Shown: positions 6,501 to 9,035 of the stretch, one piece after another
Numbering within the stretch: the stretch's first letter is position 1
How the letters are laid out: each line of letters starts with the position of its first letter
Assembly: GCA_964593555.1 (NCBI GenBank)
Contig: CAZQIC010000164.1
Span: 1-9,035 of the forward strand
DNA from: CAZQIC01 sp964593555
Lineage (GTDB): Bacteria; Bacteroidota; Bacteroidia; JAFLBG01
Direction of reading: 5' to 3'
DNA length: 9,035 nt
Notes under the pieces: model-generated
What the model saw: only the letters and a program-made list of their open reading frames with translations
Databases searched by the model: none
Told to the model about the DNA's origin: nothing
Translations under genes and position numbers: made by a program

Positions 6501-8959
6501 ACCTCAGATATTGAACGTACCTGTGTAGTTAAGTTTTCAGCTAACTGGTTTACGTTCTCTGTTAAATTTTTCCAGATACCAGATGCGCCCGGTACGTTTG
6601 CTTGTCCTCCCAACCTTCCTTCAACACCTACTTCACGTGCAACGTTAGTTACCTGATCGGCAAACACTGCAAGTGTTTCAATCATCTCATTGATCGTATC
6701 TGTTAATTGTGCTACCTCACCTTTTGCATTGATAGAAAGTTTCTGACGTAAGTTTCCTGTCGCAACTGATGTTACAACTTTTGCAATACCACGCACCTGT
6801 GATGTTAAGTTAGATGCCATCATGTTCACGGAGTCAGTCAAATCCTTCCACGTGCCGGCAACACCCGCCACATAGGCCTGTCCACCGAGTTTACCTTCGG
6901 TACCAACTTCCCTTGCTACACGTGTTACCTCTGATGCGAATGCCCTTAACTGATCCACCATTGTATTGATGGTATTTTTCAAATCGAAGATCTCTCCTTT
7001 TACGTCAACCGTAATTGTTTTGGATAAGTCACCACTCGCAACGGCTTTTGTTACCTCTGCAATGTTACGTACCTGTGATGTTAAGTTACCTGTCATCTGG
7101 TTTACAGAGTCAGTTAAATCTTTCCATGTACCTGCAACACCCGGTACGAATGCTTGTCCACCTAATTTACCATCTGTACCAACCTCCCTTGCCACACGAG
7201 TTACTTCCGAAGCGAATCCGCGAAGCTGATCCACCATTGTATTTAATGTTTCTTTTAATTGTAAGATCTCACCACGTACGTCAACCGTAATTTTTTTCGA
7301 TAAGTCACCATTCGCAACTGCAATCGCTACGTCGGCTATGTTACGAACCTGTGCAGTTAAGTTACCGGCCATCTGGTTCACCGAGTCAGTTAAATCTTTC
7401 CATGTTCCTGCAACACCCGGTACGTGAGCTTGTCCGCCTAGTTTACCATCGGTACCAACTTCACGTGCAACGCGAGTTACCTCTGATGCAAATCCGCGAA
7501 GTTGGTCCACCATGGTATTGATTGTATTTTTTAATTCAAGAATTTCACCTTTAACATCCACCGCAATTTTACGGCTCAAGTCACCATTCGCAACCGCAGT
7601 AGTTACCTCCGCGATATTACGTACTTGCGAAGTAAGGTTACTCGCCATTTTATTTACCGAGTCAGTTAAATCTTTCCATGTTCCTCCAACACCTGGTACA
7701 TATGCTTGTCCGCCCAATTGTCCTTCTGATCCTACCTCACGCGCCACGCGTGTTACCTCTGAACCAAAAGAGTTCAGCTGATCCACCATCGTGTTAATTG
7801 TATTTTTTAACTCAAGAATTTCACCTTTTACATCCACCGTAATTTTACGACTCAAGTCACCTTTCGCCACAGCGGTTGTTACTTCGGCAATATTACGTAC
7901 CTGTGCCGTTAAGTTAGATCCCATCTGGTTAACGGAATCCGTTAAATCTTTCCAGATACCATCCACGCCTTCAACTGTTGCTTGTCCACCAAGTTTTCCT
8001 TCCGATCCTACCTCACGCGCCACACGTGTTACCTCTGAACCAAATGAGTTCAGCTGATCCACCATCGTGTTGATGGTATTTTTTAATTCAAGAATTTCAC
8101 CTTTAACATCCACTGTAATTTTACGTGACAAATCTCCTTTCGCTACCGCAGTAGTTACTTCGGCAATGTTACGCACCTGTGCAGTTAAGTTCGATCCCAT
8201 CTGGTTTACGGAATCTGTTAAGTTTTTCCATGTACCACCCACACCGGCTACAGTTGCTTGCCCGCCAAGTTTTCCTTCTGTACCTACCTCAAGTGCAACA
8301 CGAGTTACCTCGGAAGCGAATGAGTTCAGTTGATCCACCATTGTATTGATGGTATTTTTTAATTCTAGAATTTCACCTTTAACATCTACTGTAATTTTAC
8401 GGCTCAAGTCACCTTTCGCAACCGCAGTAGTTACTTCGGCAATATTACGTACCTGTGCAGTTAAGTTCGATCCCATTTGGTTTACGGAATCTGTTAAATC
8501 TTTCCAGATACCATCCACACCTTCCACTGTTGCTTGTCCGCCAAGTTTTCCTTCTGATCCAACTTCCCTTGCCACACGTGTTACCTCTGAACCAAAAGAG
8601 TTCAGCTGATCCACCATGGTGTTAATTGTATTTTTTAATTCAAGAATTTCACCTTTTACGTCAACCGTAATTTTTTTCGATAAGTCACCTTTCGCAACTG
8701 CCGTCGTTACCTCGGCAATATTACGCACCTGTGCAGTTAAGTTTGATCCCATCTGGTTAACGGAATCCGTTAAGTCTTTCCAGATACCATCCACACCCTC
8801 TACAGTCGCTTGTCCACCCAGTTTTCCTTCTGACCCTACTTCCCTTGCCACACGAGTTACTTCTGAACCAAAAGAGTTCAGCTGATCCACCATTGTGTTT
8901 ATGGTTTTTTTCAATTCAAGAATTTCACCTTTAACATCCACTGTAATTTTACGGCTCAA
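3578..8959 (-). CDS. Giant poly-HAMP/GAF hybrid histidine kinase with three receivers, 5'-truncated
   Basis: A cytoplasmic-looking hybrid kinase; 1793 residues remain from a TTG at 8957-8959. That start is only formal: homology to the repeat ('AVAKGD') continues upstream to about 8980, where an unrelated sequence brings a stop at 8990-8992. The real N-terminus is missing. Order: nine full 92-residue HAMP repeats (2-829) plus half a unit to about 856; signalling helix; GAF (about 884-1023); coiled coil (about 1026-1095); HisKA with H1108 in 'MSHELRTPL'; ATPase with N1228, 'DSGIG' 1269-1273 and 'GTGLGLSI'; REC1 (D1457, S1487, K1506); REC2 (D1579, S1607, K1629, followed by Asp instead of Pro); REC3 (D1679-D1681, D1724, T1754, K1776-P). 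The repeats resemble those of fungal group III kinases (Nik1/Os-1), and the C-terminal half resembles bacterial triple-receiver hybrids. No membrane segment and no HPt domain are visible. It lies 5 bp upstream of the receiver-kinase gene, a likely operon partner. Confidence 0.9.
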   Translation of the reverse strand: MSRKITVDVKGEILELKKTINTMVDQLNSFGSEVTRVAREVGSEGKLGGQATVEGVDGIWKDLTDSVNQMGSNLTAQVRNIAEVTTAVAKGDLSKKITVDVKGEILELKNTINTMVDQLNSFGSEVTRVAREVGSEGKLGGQATVEGVDGIWKDLTDSVNQMGSNLTAQVRNIAEVTTAVAKGDLSRKITVDVKGEILELKNTINTMVDQLNSFASEVTRVALEVGTEGKLGGQATVAGVGGTWKNLTDSVNQMGSNLTAQVRNIAEVTTAVAKGDLSRKITVDVKGEILELKNTINTMVDQLNSFGSEVTRVAREVGSEGKLGGQATVEGVDGIWKDLTDSVNQMGSNLTAQVRNIAEVTTAVAKGDLSRKITVDVKGEILELKNTINTMVDQLNSFGSEVTRVAREVGSEGQLGGQAYVPGVGGTWKDLTDSVNKMASNLTSQVRNIAEVTTAVANGDLSRKIAVDVKGEILELKNTINTMVDQLRGFASEVTRVAREVGTDGKLGGQAHVPGVAGTWKDLTDSVNQMAGNLTAQVRNIADVAIAVANGDLSKKITVDVRGEILQLKETLNTMVDQLRGFASEVTRVAREVGTDGKLGGQAFVPGVAGTWKDLTDSVNQMTGNLTSQVRNIAEVTKAVASGDLSKTITVDVKGEIFDLKNTINTMVDQLRAFASEVTRVAREVGTEGKLGGQAYVAGVAGTWKDLTDSVNMMASNLTSQVRGIAKVVTSVATGNLRQKLSINAKGEVAQLTDTINEMIETLAVFADQVTNVAREVGVEGRLGGQANVPGASGIWKNLTENVNQLAENLTTQVRSISEVASAVTKGDLTRNIRVDAKGEVEELKDTINQMITNLRETTLLNQEQDWLKSNLAKFTQMLQGQKDLKTVTKRILSELAQVVSAHYGSVYILSSEEERSKLKLSAAYAYKADKNIPKEFAIGEGLVGQCAFEKEKIILSNIPNDYIKISSSLGKAKPSNLIVLPVLFENNVKAVIELASLDTFSPTHLDFLGQLTESIGIVLNTIETNSRTEELLAQSQSLAGELKIQQEELRRTNDELQDKALLLVKQKNEVEAKNKEVEEARRSLEEKAEQLTLTSKYKSEFLANMSHELRTPLNSLLILAQQLFENAEGNLNDKQIRYAKTIHSCGDDLLQLINDILDLSKIESGFISANISSIRFAEISAFVETTFKPISEAKNLKFKIEIDPKLPESMDTDSQRLNQVLKNLLSNSFKFTEKGEVKLKIYNSTKNWKNTNETLENAKQVVAFSITDSGIGIPQDKQTIIFEAFQQAEGSTSRKYGGTGLGLSISRGLAELLGGTIELDSEVGRGSTFTLYLPMDAIEAQKSNTNNDPAFDQLKLFPSKEKENVETVLNALKITREGIEAKRMDGISEMINETGDDRANIISSDKVLLVIEDDLRFGKIMVERAHKDNLKVVIAANYTEIFDFVARFKPIAITLDVKLPDTNGWKVLDLLKNDLHFRHIPIHLISGEENKILALKRGARSFILKPLNNDQLEVLFKDVVAFHAKKIKQILVIEDNELDSSQIVKLLKEDSIKLTITTTGKKALNLLRTKPFDCIIVDYTLPDMSGIELINEISSTKPKTPIIVYSAKDFTKEEVSILNKVSSSIVLKDVNSLDRLLEETMMRLHIDYTLLPLEKRRMIENIRMKGDILSGRKVLVVDDDVRNLFAITTVFERYNIQVITAESGMEAINVLNEGSNVEMILMDIMMPEMDGYETIQKIRREHKNNALPIIAVTAKAMKGDRQKCIEAGASDYITKPLKMDQLLSMMRIWFYK
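6473..8956 (-). repeat. Nine tandem 276-bp HAMP-coding repeats
   Basis: Nine units of exactly 92 codons with no insertion or deletion, each running from 'SRKITVDVKGE' to 'AVAKGDL' and containing a HAMP motif plus the 'GKLGGQA...W' half typical of poly-HAMP kinases. In reading order: R1 8956-8681, R2 8680-8405, R3 8404-8129, R4 8128-7853, R5 7852-7577, R6 7576-7301, R7 7300-7025, R8 7024-6749, R9 6748-6473. A half unit (R10) follows and leads into the GAF linker. R1, R2 and R4 differ by only one or two residues. R5-R8 diverge moderately and R9 strongly ('RQKLSINAKGE', 'NVAREVGVEGRLGGQ'). At the DNA level near-identical repeats still differ at synonymous sites, so they are not very recent copies. 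The array is cut at its 5' side near 8983, so the full number of units is unknown. Confidence 0.93.
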
Positions 8960-8982
8960 GTCACCTTTCGCAACTGCTGTTG

Positions 8983-9035
8983 GGGAGTTCTAAAAATCAA
9001 ATTGTTAATAAATAACGATATAACTAATTGATAAT
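8983..9035. mobile_element. Possible end of a repeated/insertion element (right edge)
   Basis: Repeat-coding sequence of the giant kinase matches its sister units up to about 8982 and then stops. From here the DNA begins GGGAGTTCTA and continues as AT-rich sequence with no gene. This start mirrors the left-edge junction (GGGAGGTTCTA on the other strand). The stop codon that closes the kinase frame (8990-8992) belongs to this foreign stretch. Only 53 bases are visible, so no transposase or target duplication can be seen. An assembly chimera remains an alternative. Confidence 0.35.

Noticed and set aside
6399..8885. Series of plus-strand open frames of about 85-89 codons spaced about 276 bp apart across the HAMP array
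   Set aside because: They are antisense shadows of the repeated minus-strand gene. They recur with the repeat period, have no recognisable domains and no start signals.
6473..8956. 276-bp periodicity as a CRISPR or satellite-type DNA repeat
   Set aside because: The period is an exact multiple of three, the units encode a continuous HAMP protein sequence, and differences are mostly synonymous, so it is a coding repeat.
1..9035. Possibility that the window is a closed circle or plasmid
   Set aside because: The first and last bases show no overlap, no replication gene is present, and both outer genes are cut without joining to each other.

Overview
The window is AT-rich bacterial DNA filled almost entirely with two-component signalling genes. 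The likely source is a member of the Bacteroidota. Three things point there: the Rcp1-like single-domain response regulators beside kinases with the 'SHDLQEPLR' type of histidine box, start codons without clear Shine-Dalgarno sites, and a very large cytoplasmic poly-HAMP hybrid kinase. This assignment is an inference from family resemblance, not from a database search.

Layout. A cut-off receiver-domain gene (3-296, + strand) converges tail to tail with a set of minus-strand genes. Read in their own direction these are: a giant poly-HAMP/GAF/histidine kinase/triple-receiver protein (8959 to 3578, 5' end missing); after 5 bp, a receiver plus histidine kinase fusion (3572 to 2322); a 149-bp gap with two inverted-repeat structures (2321-2173); a membrane CHASE3-HAMP histidine kinase (2172 to 700); and after 7 bp, a stand-alone Rcp1-like response regulator (692 to 306). 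The two tight pairs are probably each co-transcribed. The gap may hold a terminator, a promoter or a structured leader.

How they may work together (inference). The three kinases could sense a cytoplasmic or N-terminal signal passed through the HAMP stack and GAF domain, the state of another kinase through the N-terminal receiver, and a periplasmic signal through CHASE3. The cluster has six receiver domains counting the fragment, but no HPt domain and no DNA-binding output domain. Phosphate would therefore leave through the small response regulator or through partners encoded elsewhere.

The most unusual features are the edges and the HAMP array. At both edges, protein homology stops abruptly at AT-rich sequence. 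Read from the gene outwards, one edge begins GGGAGTTCTA and the other GGGAGGTTCTA, so the two form an imperfect inverted pair. The window may be bounded by two copies of a repeated element, such as an insertion sequence, that interrupt the outer genes or end the assembly. The giant kinase carries nine complete 92-residue HAMP repeats in exact 276-bp register, with near-identical units at the N-terminal side and signs of patchwork exchange between repeats. I found no RNA genes, CRISPR array or phage genes.
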